Positions 18,494-30,046 are shown, numbered from the stretch's first letter. The stretch: DNA of 64,000 nt from Saccharopolyspora kobensis (GCF_900108315.1 NZ_FNVB01000002.1:248001-312000), one strand, 5' to 3'. Notes: generated by a model from the letters alone, not told the origin. Made by a program: numbers and translations.

Positions 18494-19441
18494 TCAGCGC
18501 CACGGAAGGGCGGCTCGTTCGCCCCAGTAGGTCGCCGCGTCGCGGGCCAGGGTCTGCAGGGCGTGCACGTCGCGGTCGGTCAGCTCCACCCGGCAGGACG
18601 CCAGGTTCGCCGCCAGCTGCTCGACGCTGGCCGGGCCGAGCAGCACCACGTCCGCCCACGGCTGGTGCAGCACGTGCGCGATGGCCACCGCGTCCGGCGC
18701 CACGCCGTGGCGGTCGGCCACCTCGGCCAGCTCCCGGGGCACGTCGACGGCGAGGCGCCCGTTGGCCAGGGTCTCCTTGACCAGCACCCGCCAGCCGCCG
18801 GTGTGCACCTCGGCCAGCGCCCGCCCCGCCGACGGCTCCAGCGAGTTCCAGGTGGACTGCACCGCCGAGAACAGCTGCCGCCCGCCGACCTCGATCTCCC
18901 AGGCGCGTTCGATGGTCTCGCCCTGCGCGGCACCGCTGGTGGAGAAGCCCAGGCGCACGCCGGCGTCGCGGATGCGGGCGAGTTCGTGCTGCAGCGCCAT
19001 GTCCTCGAACAGCGGGCTGCTCGCGGTCAGCGAGTGCACCTGGTAGAGGTCGACCCGATCGCCCAGCAGCGTGCGCGTTTCCGCCCACTGCGTGCGCAAC
19101 CGCTCCAGCGAGTGCTCCTTGACCTCGTGCACCTCGGTCTCGATCCGCCACTGCGCGACGTAGGCGTAGCCCCACTTGCTGGACACCGCCACGTCGCCGT
19201 GACCGCGTTCGCGCAGCCACTCGGCGAGGAACTGCTCGGCGCTGCCGTAGGAACGCGCGGTGTCGACCCACCGGATGCCGCTGGCGTAGGCGGCGTCCAG
19301 CACCGCGCGGGTGCGCTCCCGCATGGCCTGCGCGCTGCGCTGCGCGGGCAGCACGTCGGAGCGGCCGACGTTGATGTATGCCGGGCGGCCCAGGGCGGCC
19401 AGTCCGAGCCCGAGCCGCTCCACCGGTGTCTGCGGGATCAT
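18494..19441 (-). CDS. Aldo/keto reductase
   Basis: A 315-residue NADPH-dependent TIM-barrel oxidoreductase. The catalytic tetrad can be followed: Asp in IRWVDTARSYGSAEQFL, Tyr in the same segment, Lys in SSKWGY, and His in YQVHSLT. The C-terminal NADPH segment is LLGPASVEQL. The substrate is unknown. The -10-like TACGTT lies 7 nt before the ATG. The stop is 10 bp from the NUDIX stop, with no obvious terminator between. It is one of two genes separating dop from arc. Confidence 0.9.
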   Translation of the reverse strand: MIPQTPVERLGLGLAALGRPAYINVGRSDVLPAQRSAQAMRERTRAVLDAAYASGIRWVDTARSYGSAEQFLAEWLRERGHGDVAVSSKWGYAYVAQWRIETEVHEVKEHSLERLRTQWAETRTLLGDRVDLYQVHSLTASSPLFEDMALQHELARIRDAGVRLGFSTSGAAQGETIERAWEIEVGGRQLFSAVQSTWNSLEPSAGRALAEVHTGGWRVLVKETLANGRLAVDVPRELAEVADRHGVAPDAVAIAHVLHQPWADVVLLGPASVEQLAANLASCRVELTDRDVHALQTLARDAATYWGERAALPWR

Positions 19442-19448
19442 GCCTGGA

Positions 19449-19454
19449 AACGTA
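19449..19454 (-). promoter_or_regulatory. Aldo/keto reductase -10 box, leaderless promoter
   Basis: TACGTT on the minus strand, 7 nt before the ATG at 19441. Confidence 0.45.
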
Positions 19455-19480
19455 ACCGCTGCCGGGCTCCGGCACAGCTC

Positions 19481-19511
19481 GGGGCCGCCACCCGGAGGAG
19501 GTGGCGGCCCC
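19481..19511 (-). terminator. arc terminator hairpin
   Basis: Perfect 11-bp arms GGGGCCGCCAC / GTGGCGGCCCC with a 9-nt loop, 70 bp past the arc stop on the minus strand. Confidence 0.7.
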
Positions 19512-19581
19512 GAAGCACGAGCCGGGAACGTGCGGTCGTGTGCGATTCACCGCGGCGCAGACCAGCCCCGCGGCACCTTCA

Positions 19582-21372
19582 TCACAGGTACTGGCCCGTG
19601 TTCGTAGCGGTGTCTATCGCTCTGCCGGATTCCTGGTTCTTCCCGCTGACCAGGGTGCGGATGTAGACGATCCGCTCGCCCTTCTTGCCGGAGATGCGGG
19701 CCCAGTCGTCCGGGTTGGTGGTGTTGGGCAGGTCCTCGTTCTCGGCGAACTCGTCGATGATGGCGTCCTGGAGGTGCTGCACCCGCAGACCCGGCTGCTT
19801 GGTCTCCAGCACCGACTTGATCGCCGCCTTCTTCGCCCGGTCCACGATGTTCTGGATCATCGCGCCGGAGTTGAAGTCCTTGAAGTACAGGACTTCCTTG
19901 TCCCCGTTGGCGTAGGTGACCTCCAGGAACCGGTTCTCCTCGGTCTCGGCGTACATCCGCTCGACCGTGGTCTGGATCATCGCGTCCACGCACGCCGTCT
20001 TGTCGCCGCCGAACTCCTTGAGGTCCTCCTCGTGGATCGGCAGCGTGCTGGTCAGGTACTTGGAGAAGATGTCCTTGGCCGACTCGGCGTCCGGCCGCTC
20101 GATCTTGATCTTCACGTCGAGCCTGCCCGGTCGCAGGATCGCCGGGTCGATCATGTCCTCGCGGTTGGAGGCGCCGATGACGATGACGTTCTCCAGGCCC
20201 TCGACACCGTCGATCTCGCTGAGCAGCTGCGGGACGATGGTGGTCTCCACGTCGGAGGACACCCCGCTGCCGCGGGTCCGGAAGATCGAGTCCATCTCGT
20301 CGAAGAACACGATCACCGGCGTGCCCTCGGAGGCCTTCTCCCGCGCCCGCTGGAAGATCAGCCGGATGTGCCGCTCGGTCTCGCCGACGAACTTGTTCAG
20401 CAGCTCGGGGCCCTTGATGTTCAGGAAGTAGGACTTGGCCTGACCATCGTCGTCGCCGCGCGCGGCCGCCACCTGCTTGGCCAGCGAGTTGGCCACCGCC
20501 TTGGCGATGAGCGTCTTGCCGCAGCCCGGCGGGCCGTAGAGCAGGACACCCTTCGGCGGCCGGAGCTGGTACTCGATGTACAGGTCGGAGTGCAGGAACG
20601 GCAGCTCCACGGCGTCGCGGATCTGCTCGATCTGCCCGGACAGGCCACCGATGTCCTGGTAGCCGACGTCGGGCACCTCCTCCAGCACGAGGTCCTCGAC
20701 CTCCGCCTTGGGCACCACGTCGAAGGCGTACCCGGCTTTGCTGTCGACCAGCACCGAATCGCCCGCCTTGAGCCCGGCGGTCACCAGCTGTTCGGTCACC
20801 CACACGACGCGTTCCTCGTCGGTGTGACCCAGCACCAGCGCGCGGGAGCTCTCCCCGGCGCCGCTGGACAGGAGCTCCCGGAAGGTGCACACCTCACCGG
20901 TTTGCTCGAACGCGCCAGCCTCCACCACGGTCAGGGCCTCGTTGAGGCGCACTGACTGGCCCAGTCTCAGTTCCTCCGTCTCGACGTTGGGCGACACCGC
21001 CACCCGCATCTTGCGACCAGACGTGAACACGTCGACCGTGCCGTCCTCGAAGCGGTTCAGGAACACCCCGTAGCCGCTGGGTGGCTGGGCGAGCCGGTCG
21101 ACTTCCTCGCGCAGCGCCATCAACTGGCCCCGCGCTTCCTTCAGGGTCTCGGTGAGCTTGGCGTTCCGTTCGGTGAGCTGACTCACTCTCTCGGATGCCT
21201 CGGCCAGCCGCTTTTCCAGCAACCGGGCCTGTTGGGGCGACTCGTTGAGCCTGCGGCGCAGCAGAGCAACCTCGTCCTCCAAGAGACGGATCTGGCTGCG
21301 GAGCTCTGCATTGCCACCGCTGTACTGCTCGCCGCCCTCCTCTGGCCGGCTGCCGGGACGGTCGTGCTGCAT
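19582..21372 (-). CDS. arc: Proteasome-associated AAA+ ATPase Arc (Mpa)
   Basis: A 596-residue hexameric unfoldase that binds Pup and feeds tagged proteins into the 20S core. Residues 20-95 form the Pup-binding coiled coil. Two OB folds follow (about 97-230). The AAA module has Walker A GPPGCGKT (280-287), pore loop KFVGE (about 327-331) and Walker B VIVFFDEM (353-360). The last residues GQYL are the gate-opening C-terminus that docks into the alpha ring. The ATG at 21372 has GAGGAGGG 7 nt upstream. Called Mpa in mycobacteria and Arc elsewhere. Confidence 0.97.
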   Translation of the reverse strand: MQHDRPGSRPEEGGEQYSGGNAELRSQIRLLEDEVALLRRRLNESPQQARLLEKRLAEASERVSQLTERNAKLTETLKEARGQLMALREEVDRLAQPPSGYGVFLNRFEDGTVDVFTSGRKMRVAVSPNVETEELRLGQSVRLNEALTVVEAGAFEQTGEVCTFRELLSSGAGESSRALVLGHTDEERVVWVTEQLVTAGLKAGDSVLVDSKAGYAFDVVPKAEVEDLVLEEVPDVGYQDIGGLSGQIEQIRDAVELPFLHSDLYIEYQLRPPKGVLLYGPPGCGKTLIAKAVANSLAKQVAAARGDDDGQAKSYFLNIKGPELLNKFVGETERHIRLIFQRAREKASEGTPVIVFFDEMDSIFRTRGSGVSSDVETTIVPQLLSEIDGVEGLENVIVIGASNREDMIDPAILRPGRLDVKIKIERPDAESAKDIFSKYLTSTLPIHEEDLKEFGGDKTACVDAMIQTTVERMYAETEENRFLEVTYANGDKEVLYFKDFNSGAMIQNIVDRAKKAAIKSVLETKQPGLRVQHLQDAIIDEFAENEDLPNTTNPDDWARISGKKGERIVYIRTLVSGKNQESGRAIDTATNTGQYL

Positions 21373-21900
21373 GTCGGCACCCTCCTCCCGTGCTCGTACC
21401 ACCACGGTACCGGCGATCACCGACGACGGCGGCGTCGTGAATGTCCGCCGGATCGCCCAGCGTGCCACAAAAATCCGCGAATACCCATGAAGTCGGCCAG
21501 GTTGTTCCCCGCGGGTCGGCCGGACCCGGGAGGCGGCCGGACACGGTGCGTCGACGATCATGGTCCGATCGATACGTTGCGCGGCGGGTCGCGCGGTGCC
21601 CGCCGTCGCTGGGCAGCGCGGGTTTTCCGTTGCGCCACGCGGATCGCGCCCGCGCACCGGCATCCGGGTTAACGTTCCGGCAACCGGGTGGCGTTGCCCC
21701 CGGGCCCGCTCGTCACCAATCGGAACTTCTCCCATCATTTGGAACAACTGCCCCCGGCGTCCACCAAGAGCGGACGAACCCGCCGTGACAATTCGGTGCG
21801 GAATGGTCCACTCCGTGCACGACCCGCCGCGCCCTCTGATCTACTTACGGCCGCCGCGCAGACGGTGACGAGCACGACGCACACCTCCGGGGAGGAGTCC
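21373..21900. other. Divergent intergenic region between arc and the DUF gene
   Basis: 528 bp between two divergent genes. The arc ribosome-binding site lies near 21380-21388. A near-palindrome GTACCACCACGGTAC at 21398-21412 lies in the arc promoter region, and TTAACGTT occurs at 21669. No convincing gene was found in any frame: all open frames lack start signals and read as shadows. The plus-strand promoter for the next gene probably lies within 21800-21850. Confidence 0.5.
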
Positions 21901-22554
21901 ATGACCTATCCGCCGCAGCAACCCGGACCGGGCGGGTGGGGCCAGCAGCAACCCACGGGCAACGGATTCCCGCCACCGGGAACACCGGAAACCCCGCAGC
22001 AGCAGCCCGCCTTCTACGGCAACCAGCACACCGGCTGGGGTCAGCAAGGGCCGGACCAGCCGCAGCAGGCGCCCATGCCCCCGCAGTGGGGCAGCGAGTT
22101 CGGCCCCGGCTCCTGGCTCCAGGAGCCCAACGGTTTCGCCGATGTGGAACCACCTCAGCAGAAGAAGTCGAAGCTGCCGCTGATCCTCGGCATCGTCGGG
22201 GCGCTGGTCGTCCTCGCGGGCGCCGCCGTCGGTGTGTACTTCTGGCTCAGCAGCGGGCCCGGCGACCCCAAGCCGGTGGCCCAGGAGCTGGTGACCAAGG
22301 TCAACAACCACGACTTCAAGAGCGTCCGCGGACTGCTGTGCGAGTCCAACAAGGCGGAGCTCAACCAGGCCCTCGACCAGCTCGAGCAGTGGAAGTTCAA
22401 GGTCGAGCTCGGCCAGGTCACGGAGCGCGACGACACGGCCACCGCGAAGCTGACCGGGACCTACGTGGCCGACGGCAAGAGCCACCCCGTGGACCAGACC
22501 ATGGGGCTCAAGGTCGAGGACGGGACCTGGAAGGTCTGCCAGCTCGACCAGTGA
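21901..22554 (+). CDS. Membrane-anchored protein with Pro/Gln-rich tail (DUF4878-like)
   Basis: A 217-residue protein. Residues 1-88 are a Pro/Gly/Gln-rich cytoplasmic region, followed by one transmembrane helix (LPLILGIVGALVVLAGAAVG) and an extracytoplasmic alpha+beta domain of about 110 residues with two Cys (LLCES and KVCQ) placed to form a disulfide. The outer domain resembles NTF2-like DUF4878/Rv0361-type lipoprotein-like domains. ATG at 21901 has GGGGAGGAG 3-4 nt upstream. The architecture parallels the DUF4333 protein at 3012, though the outer domains differ. Function unknown. Confidence 0.75.
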   Translation: MTYPPQQPGPGGWGQQQPTGNGFPPPGTPETPQQQPAFYGNQHTGWGQQGPDQPQQAPMPPQWGSEFGPGSWLQEPNGFADVEPPQQKKSKLPLILGIVGALVVLAGAAVGVYFWLSSGPGDPKPVAQELVTKVNNHDFKSVRGLLCESNKAELNQALDQLEQWKFKVELGQVTERDDTATAKLTGTYVADGKSHPVDQTMGLKVEDGTWKVCQLDQ

Positions 22555-22585
22555 TCGCACCGCGACGGTGGATTCGCGGCCTGAG

Positions 22586-22622
22586 CGACGGCCCGCCCCG
22601 GTGGCACCGGGGCGGGCCGTCG
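22586..22622. terminator. Bidirectional terminator between membrane protein gene and trmI
   Basis: Perfect 18-bp arms CGACGGCCCGCCCCGGTG / CACCGGGGCGGGCCGTCG with almost no loop, between converging stops at 22554 and 22629. Confidence 0.75.
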
Positions 22623-22628
22623 CGCGTT

Positions 22629-24845
<2,217 letters not shown>

Positions 24846-25016
24846 TCAGCCGCTTGGGCCACGCCGGCAAAGCGACCACCGGCGGGTTCTGAGTGGTTCC
24901 TGGCGAGGACGGCTTCCTCCGCCGTGCGGTTCAACACCAGGAGGGGCGCCCGCAGTCCGGGGGAGCGCTCACCACAGGCTCTGCGGCAGTGGTGAGCCGC
25001 CCGGGGCCTGATCGCG

Positions 25017-25038
25017 TGTCGGACGGCTCGATTAGGGT
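25017..25038 (+). promoter_or_regulatory. PafBC-type (RecA-NDp-like) DNA-damage promoter of the RecB-family gene
   Basis: TGTCGGAC at 25017-25024, then 8 nt, then TAGGGT at 25033-25038. This fits the known motif TGTCRgtg-N8-TAnnnT of LexA-independent damage promoters in mycobacteria, now attributed to PafBC. TAGGGT lies 8 nt before the ATG, so it also serves as the -10 box of a leaderless mRNA. Two of three positions after TGTCR deviate (GAC for GTG). Confidence 0.5.
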
Positions 25039-25046
25039 TCCTGGCC

Positions 25047-25937
25047 ATGGCCGAACCGGTGGGAACAGCAGCAAGCGGCGCGCTCCACGACCGCGGGACG
25101 AGACGTCCGGCGCTGTCGCCGTCGCGCGCCGGCGACTTCAAGCAGTGCCCGCTGCTCTACCGGTTCCGCGCGGTGGACCGGCTGCCGGAGACGCCGACCA
25201 GGGCGCAGGTGCGCGGCACCGTGGTGCACTCGGTGCTGGAACGGCTGTTCGGCCTGCCGATCGAGCAGCGCGACCCGGAGCGGGCCCGCGCGCTGCTCGC
25301 TCCCGCTTGGGCGGAGCTGCAGGAGCAGCAGCCCGAGCTGGCCGAGCTGTTCGACGGGCCCGACGATCCCGAGCTGGCGCGCTGGCTGGAGTCGGCGACC
25401 GCGCTGCTGGAGTCCTACTTCGAGATGGAGGACCCGCGGCGGCTGGAGCCGGAGGCCTGCGAGCTGCGGGTGGAGACCGAGCTGGACTCCGGGGTGCTGC
25501 TGCGCGGGTTCATCGACCGCGTCGACGTCGCGCCGACCGGCGAGATCCGGCTGGTCGACTACAAGACCGGCGCCGCGCCGCGCGAGATCGGCGAGGCCAA
25601 GGCGATGTTCCAGATGAAGTTCTACGCCCTGGTGCTGTGGCGGACCCGCGGTGAGATCCCGCGCCAGCTGCTGCTGATGTACCTGGCCAGCAAGCAGCGC
25701 CTGGCCTACGCGCCGGACGAGACGGAGCTGCGCCGCTTCGAGCGGACGCTGGAAGCGATCTGGCAGGCGATCCTGCGCGCGGGCAAGACCGGCGACTTCC
25801 GCCCGAACCCGAGCAGGCTGTGCGACTACTGCGACCACAAGCCGCTGTGCCCGGCCTTCGGCGGCACGCCGCCGCCCTACCCGGGCTGGCCGGAGCCCGA
25901 CCCCGGCGAGGAATCGGTCCTCGACCGCACCGACTGA
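25047..25937 (+). CDS. RecB-family PD-(D/E)XK exonuclease
   Basis: A 296-residue nuclease of the RecB/Cas4-like PD-(D/E)XK superfamily, probably acting in DNA repair. The active-site core is seen as GFIDRVDVAP, then IRLVDYKTGAAP (Asp and the DxK). A Cys near the N-terminus (DFKQCPLLYRFR) and a C-terminal CDYCDHKPLC cluster together supply four Cys, as in nucleases that hold a 4Fe-4S cluster. M. tuberculosis Rv2119 occupies the same position beside trmI. The ATG at 25047 follows a damage-type promoter. Confidence 0.9.
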   Translation: MAEPVGTAASGALHDRGTRRPALSPSRAGDFKQCPLLYRFRAVDRLPETPTRAQVRGTVVHSVLERLFGLPIEQRDPERARALLAPAWAELQEQQPELAELFDGPDDPELARWLESATALLESYFEMEDPRRLEPEACELRVETELDSGVLLRGFIDRVDVAPTGEIRLVDYKTGAAPREIGEAKAMFQMKFYALVLWRTRGEIPRQLLLMYLASKQRLAYAPDETELRRFERTLEAIWQAILRAGKTGDFRPNPSRLCDYCDHKPLCPAFGGTPPPYPGWPEPDPGEESVLDRTD

Positions 25938-26034
25938 ACGTCGTTCCGGTTTTCCCGGCTCACCTCGTCCAGCGGTGCGGGTAGCGGGACCTCAGCGCCC
26001 GCCTGGCTCCGGGAGCCCGTCCTCGTGCACCAGG

Positions 26035-26880
26035 TCAGTCCTCGTACGGGTCGTAGTTGGCCGCGGTGCCGTACTCCCCGGCCTGGGTCTGGTCGATCAC
26101 CGCGAAGCGGGCTCCCGTCGGGTCCCGCAGGACCGCGACCCGGCCGATGCTGGAGTCGTAGGGGTCCACGCGGACCCGGCCGCCCAGCGCGATCGCGGTG
26201 CGGACCAGCTCATCGGTGCCGACGCTCTCGTCCACGCCGAGGTAGAGCAGCCAGTGCGGGTGCGTGCTCGCCGTGATGTGCTCGCGGATCATGCTCACCC
26301 GCGCCAGCACCGACTCGTCGCCGAGGTACCAGACCGAGTAGTCCGAGCGGTTCTCGGTGCCGAACTTCTCCGCGTCGTAGCCGAAGAGGTCGTGGAAGAA
26401 GTTGTCCGCGGTCTGCGCCTTGATGGTGACCAGCTCGGCCCACATCAGGGTGCCCGGCAGCCCGACGTCGAACTGCCAGGACTCCTCCGGCTGCAGCAGC
26501 CCGAACTCGGCGTCGGCCGGCCCGACCAGCACCGCCTTGGTGCCCACGCCCGGGACGTGGTTGTGCGGCACCGTCAGCGTCGCGCCGAGTTCCTGCGCGT
26601 GCGCGGTGGTCGCCGCGCAGTCCGCGCTGGCCAGGTAGAGCCGCCACGTGGAGTGGTCACCGGAGGCGGCCCGCAGGCTCGCCACCGGGAACCCCTCCCG
26701 CAGCGCGATCACGTGCTCGCCGGAGACCGGATCGCTGTGCGTCCGGTACTCCCAGCCGAACAGGCCGGCGTAGAACTCGCGGGCCCGCTCCAGGTCCGTG
26801 GTGATGAGCTCTATCCAGCAGGGCATCCCCTCGTAGAGCTCCCACCGCGGCGGGGTCTTCCCCGGTACCACGACGGCCAT
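26035..26880 (-). CDS. VOC family protein with two glyoxalase-like domains
   Basis: A 281-residue protein of two tandem vicinal-oxygen-chelate domains. The first begins GMPCWIELITTDLERAREFY and the second GTLMWAELVTIKAQTADNFF; each continues with the LFGW/LFGYD segment typical of this actinobacterial subgroup. Such proteins bind metals or small hydrophobic ligands, and some give drug resistance or act as hydrolases, but no activity can be assigned. It stands alone, 97 bp from the converging RecB-family gene. Confidence 0.85.
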   Translation of the reverse strand: MAVVVPGKTPPRWELYEGMPCWIELITTDLERAREFYAGLFGWEYRTHSDPVSGEHVIALREGFPVASLRAASGDHSTWRLYLASADCAATTAHAQELGATLTVPHNHVPGVGTKAVLVGPADAEFGLLQPEESWQFDVGLPGTLMWAELVTIKAQTADNFFHDLFGYDAEKFGTENRSDYSVWYLGDESVLARVSMIREHITASTHPHWLLYLGVDESVGTDELVRTAIALGGRVRVDPYDSSIGRVAVLRDPTGARFAVIDQTQAGEYGTAANYDPYED

Positions 26881-27019
26881 TCGCTCACCCCCACCGTCGT
26901 CCGTTCAAGATCGTTCGCGAAGGTCATTATCCGCGCCCGGCGCGCGCACCGGTCCGCACCCGGCCCCGAAGCGGATTACGATCCGGTGGAGTTAAGGGAT
27001 ATTCCGGACAAAACGGCAA

Positions 27020-27058
27020 GGTGTCCGGGTGCGGACTTCCGCCTGCACCCGGACACCT
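27020..27058 (-). terminator. hisG terminator hairpin
   Basis: Perfect 14-bp arms AGGTGTCCGGGTGC / GCACCCGGACACCT with an 11-nt loop, about 85 bp past the hisG stop. The gap 26881-27144 holds nothing else recognised. Confidence 0.7.
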
Positions 27059-27144
27059 CACCGTTGTCCTGTGAAACGCCGAAGGCGTTCCAGCCCCCTG
27101 CGCGCGACTCGCACCGCCACGCAGACGAGCCTGGAACACCGTTG

Positions 27145-27993
27145 TCAGAGGCGGCAGGCGCGGATGTCGGAGGACAGGATCGCCTTCGCGCCGACCGCCA
27201 CCAGGCGGTCCATGATCGCCGGAGCTTCCTTGCGGGAGACCATGGCTCGGACCGCCACCCAGCTCTCGTCGGCCAGCGGCGCCATCGTCGGCGAGCCCAG
27301 GCCGGGCGTCATCGCGGTGGCCTCGTCGAGCAGCTCGCGCGGGCAGTTGTAGTCCAGCATCACGTACTGCTGGGCGAACACCACGCCCTGCAACCGCGCG
27401 ATCAGCTGGTCCTTGACCGGGTCCACCGCCGAACCGCGGCGCTCGATCACCACCGCCTCGGACTTGCAGATCGGGTCGCCGAAGGCGGCCAGCCCGTGCT
27501 GGCGCAGCGTGCGGCCGGAGCCGACCACGTCGGCGATCGCGTCGGCGACGCCGAGCTGGATGGAGATCTCCACCGCACCGTCGAGCCGGATGACCTCGGC
27601 CGTCACGCCGTGCCGGGCCAGGTCGTCGGTGACGAGCTTCGGGTAGGAGGTGGCGATCCGCTTGTCCTGCAGGTCCGCCGGGGTCCACTCGTGCGGGCCG
27701 GCGGGCGCGGCGTAGCGGAAGGTGGATCCGCCGAAGCCCAGCGCCAGCCGCTCGTCGACCGCCGCGCCGGAGTCCAGCGCCAGGTCGCGGCCGGTGAGCC
27801 CCAGGTCCAGCTCGCCGGATCCGACGTAGATGGCGATGTCCTTGGGGCGCAGGAAGAAGAACTCGACGTCGTTGGTGGCGTCGAGCACCGTCAGGTCCCG
27901 CTGCTCATGGCGCTGCCGGTACCCGGCTTCCGCGAGCATCTCGGATGCGGGCCCGGCCAGCGTGCCCTTGTTGGGCACAGCCACACGCAGCAT
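27145..27993 (-). CDS. hisG: ATP phosphoribosyltransferase HisG (long form)
   Basis: A 282-residue enzyme for the first step of histidine synthesis, joining ATP and PRPP. It is the long form, with a C-terminal ACT-like regulatory domain that binds histidine. The start [20 protein letters not shown] is classical. The PRPP region is seen as [17 protein letters not shown], matching the DLVSTGxTL-type motif. hisE lies 54 bp upstream on the same strand, as in M. tuberculosis (Rv2121c-Rv2122c), so the two form an operon separate from the other his genes. Confidence 0.96.
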   Translation of the reverse strand: MLRVAVPNKGTLAGPASEMLAEAGYRQRHEQRDLTVLDATNDVEFFFLRPKDIAIYVGSGELDLGLTGRDLALDSGAAVDERLALGFGGSTFRYAAPAGPHEWTPADLQDKRIATSYPKLVTDDLARHGVTAEVIRLDGAVEISIQLGVADAIADVVGSGRTLRQHGLAAFGDPICKSEAVVIERRGSAVDPVKDQLIARLQGVVFAQQYVMLDYNCPRELLDEATAMTPGLGSPTMAPLADESWVAVRAMVSRKEAPAIMDRLVAVGAKAILSSDIRACRL

Positions 27994-28047
27994 GGCAGCG
28001 ATCTCCTTCTTGGTTTCGTTCGACAGGCGTCGGTTTGAACGCCGTGG

Positions 28048-28329
28048 TCAGAGGTATCGGTAGACGTCCTCGAGGGACAGTCCGCGCCCCAGCATGATCA
28101 CCTGGAGGCGGTACAGCAGCTGCGAGATCTCCTCGGCCAGCTGCTCGTCGGACTCGTGCTCGGCGGCCAGCCACACCTCGCCGGCCTCTTCGAGCACCTT
28201 CTTGCCCTGCGCGTGCACCCCGGCGTCGAGCGCGGCCACCGTCGACGAGCCCTCCGGTCGGGTGCTGGCGCGTTCCTGCAGTTCGGCGAACAACTCGTCG
28301 AAGGTCTTCACAGTGCACGATCCTTGCAT
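28048..28329 (-). CDS. hisE: Phosphoribosyl-ATP pyrophosphatase HisE
   Basis: A 93-residue MazG-fold enzyme for the second step of histidine synthesis, releasing pyrophosphate from phosphoribosyl-ATP. The metal-binding acidic motifs [18 protein letters not shown] and [15 protein letters not shown] are intact. The ATG at 28329 reproduces the mycobacterial N-terminus (MQ.S...[11 protein letters not shown]); a GTG at 28311 (VKTFDEL) is an alternative. It is the first gene of the hisE-hisG pair. Confidence 0.96.
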   Translation of the reverse strand: MQGSCTVKTFDELFAELQERASTRPEGSSTVAALDAGVHAQGKKVLEEAGEVWLAAEHESDEQLAEEISQLLYRLQVIMLGRGLSLEDVYRYL

Positions 28330-28385
28330 CTAAGGTCGGCGGGCCGAACGGCGGACCGCCGGTGTCCAGACTCTGGTACGGCTGC

Positions 28386-29357
28386 TCACCGCAGGCCCGC
28401 GGTGGCCTCCAGCGCTGCGCCGATGGTGTCCTTGATCATCGCGCGAGCAGCGCCCCGCGGGCTCGAACGACCACCCGAAACAGTGACCGATCCGGCGTCG
28501 CCGCAGTCGTAGCGCACCGCCTTCTCCGGACCGACCAGCGCGCCCAGCGGCCCGCCGACGGGTTCGGCGCGGACGGCCACGCGGACCAGGCCGGGCTCGT
28601 CGCGACGGGCGGAGGCGACCTGGCGGAGCCGGTGGCCGCGCTCGACCTCGCGCGGTCCGCCGATCGGTTCCGCCTCGACCCGCACCTCCGCCACGTCCCA
28701 GCCCCACAGCAGGCCGGTGATCAGGCGCATCTTGGTCGCGGCGTCCGCGCCGGAGAGGTCGGCGGTCGGATCGGCTTCGGCGATGCCGCGCCGCTGAGCC
28801 TCGGCGACGGCGGCCTCCAGCGGATAACCCGCGGCGAGCTGGTCGAGCACGAAGGTCGCGGTGCCGGTGAGGCAGCCGTGCACGGCCTCCACGTCGAATC
28901 CGCGCAGCACCGATCGCGCCAGGTCACCGGCGGGCATCGCGGCGCCGGTGGCACCGGAGATCCGCACCGAGCGCCCCGCGCGCCGGGCGACTTCGTCGAG
29001 CCGGCTCCAGTGCGTGAGCAGGTGCGACTTGGTGGCGGTGACGACGTGCGCGCCCTGACCGAGCGCCTGCAGCGCGTCCTGCCCGGGCTGGTCGCCGCCG
29101 TCGGAAGGAACGGCCTGCGCGAACACCCGCGGTCCGGTGCGGGCCAGCAGGTACGCGAGCGGTTCGAGCGGTGCCCACTGCTCGCGGGGCGGCACGACGC
29201 CGTCGACCTCCACCTGGGTGCTGCGGCCGCGAACGGCGACCACGCGCAGGTCGACGCCGTGCTGATCGCGCCACTGCGCGCGGTGGGAGGCGACGAGCCC
29301 GGCGTACTCCCGGCCGACCGGGCCGAAGCCGGCCAGCACGATCGGGACGTCGATCAT
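28386..29357 (-). CDS. Homoserine dehydrogenase-like protein
   Basis: A 323-residue member of the homoserine dehydrogenase superfamily. The N-terminal Rossmann fold has VPIVLAGFGPVGREYAGLV. The catalytic domain shows CLTGTATFVLDQL (the usual GTxNYIL is altered) and GIAEADPTADLSGADAATKM, which matches the ADPTxDxxGxDxAxK signature. There is no ACT domain, so no threonine feedback is expected. It is not next to thrB/thrC, so a different 2-amino-4-hydroxy-acid substrate is possible. The ATG at 29357 overlaps the upstream HAD stop by 1 bp (TGATG), so the two are coupled. Confidence 0.8.
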   Translation of the reverse strand: MIDVPIVLAGFGPVGREYAGLVASHRAQWRDQHGVDLRVVAVRGRSTQVEVDGVVPPREQWAPLEPLAYLLARTGPRVFAQAVPSDGGDQPGQDALQALGQGAHVVTATKSHLLTHWSRLDEVARRAGRSVRISGATGAAMPAGDLARSVLRGFDVEAVHGCLTGTATFVLDQLAAGYPLEAAVAEAQRRGIAEADPTADLSGADAATKMRLITGLLWGWDVAEVRVEAEPIGGPREVERGHRLRQVASARRDEPGLVRVAVRAEPVGGPLGALVGPEKAVRYDCGDAGSVTVSGGRSSPRGAARAMIKDTIGAALEATAGLR

Positions 29358-30046
29358 CACGCGGCTCGGGTGAACAGCTCGCCGAGCGCCTCGAAGTCGA
29401 CGTCGCCCAGGGAATCGCGCAGCACCCGGTGCGGGCCGGGTGCCAGCGGCACCTCGCACGGGATGGCGATCACCAGGCAGCCGGCGGCCTCCGCGCTGGC
29501 CACGCCGGTCGGCGAGTCCTCGATGGCGACGCAGGCGGCCGGGTCCACGCCCAGCAGCCGCGCGGCCTTCAGGTACGGCTCGGGGTCGGGCTTGTTGCGC
29601 CCGTCGACCTCGTCACCGCAGACGGTGAGGTCGAAGGAGTCGCGGCCCAGGGTCTCCAGCGCCATCTCGGTGAGCGAGCGGATCGTGGAGGTCACCAGCG
29701 CGACCGGCACGCCCAGCGCTCGCGCCCGGCGCAGCGCCTCCTGCGCGCCCGGCCGCCACGGCAGGCCGCCGGCGAACAGCTCCGCCATCCGCTCGGCCAC
29801 CCAGCTCGCGGCCGCGGCGATTTCGGCCTCGGTGGCGGCGACCCCGACGTCGGTCAGCAGCATCCGCATGCTGCGCGTCATGTTCGAGCCGACCATGGCT
29901 TCCCTGGTGGCGTCGGTGAGCGCGCCCCCGCGATGCGCGGCGTAGTCGTCCAGCGCGATCGTCCACAGCTTCTCGGAGTCGACGAGCGTGCCGTCCATGT
30001 CGAACAGGACGGCGGCGGGCGAGTTCGGACCGGCGTCGCGGGTCAC
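29357..30046 (-). CDS. HAD family phosphatase
   Basis: A 229-residue haloacid-dehalogenase-type hydrolase with an alpha-helical cap (beta-phosphoglucomutase/GPP subgroup). Motif I is LFDMDGTLVDSEK (Asp nucleophile), motif II is VTSTIRS, and motif III/IV is GRNKPDPEPYLKA then AIEDSPTGVASAEAAG. The GTG at 30046 is preceded by GGAGGAG 8 nt upstream. It is coupled to the homoserine-dehydrogenase-like gene, so a phosphorylated amino-acid-like intermediate might be its substrate, but that is conjecture. Confidence 0.88.
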   Translation of the reverse strand: MTRDAGPNSPAAVLFDMDGTLVDSEKLWTIALDDYAAHRGGALTDATREAMVGSNMTRSMRMLLTDVGVAATEAEIAAAASWVAERMAELFAGGLPWRPGAQEALRRARALGVPVALVTSTIRSLTEMALETLGRDSFDLTVCGDEVDGRNKPDPEPYLKAARLLGVDPAACVAIEDSPTGVASAEAAGCLVIAIPCEVPLAPGPHRVLRDSLGDVDFEALGELFTRAA

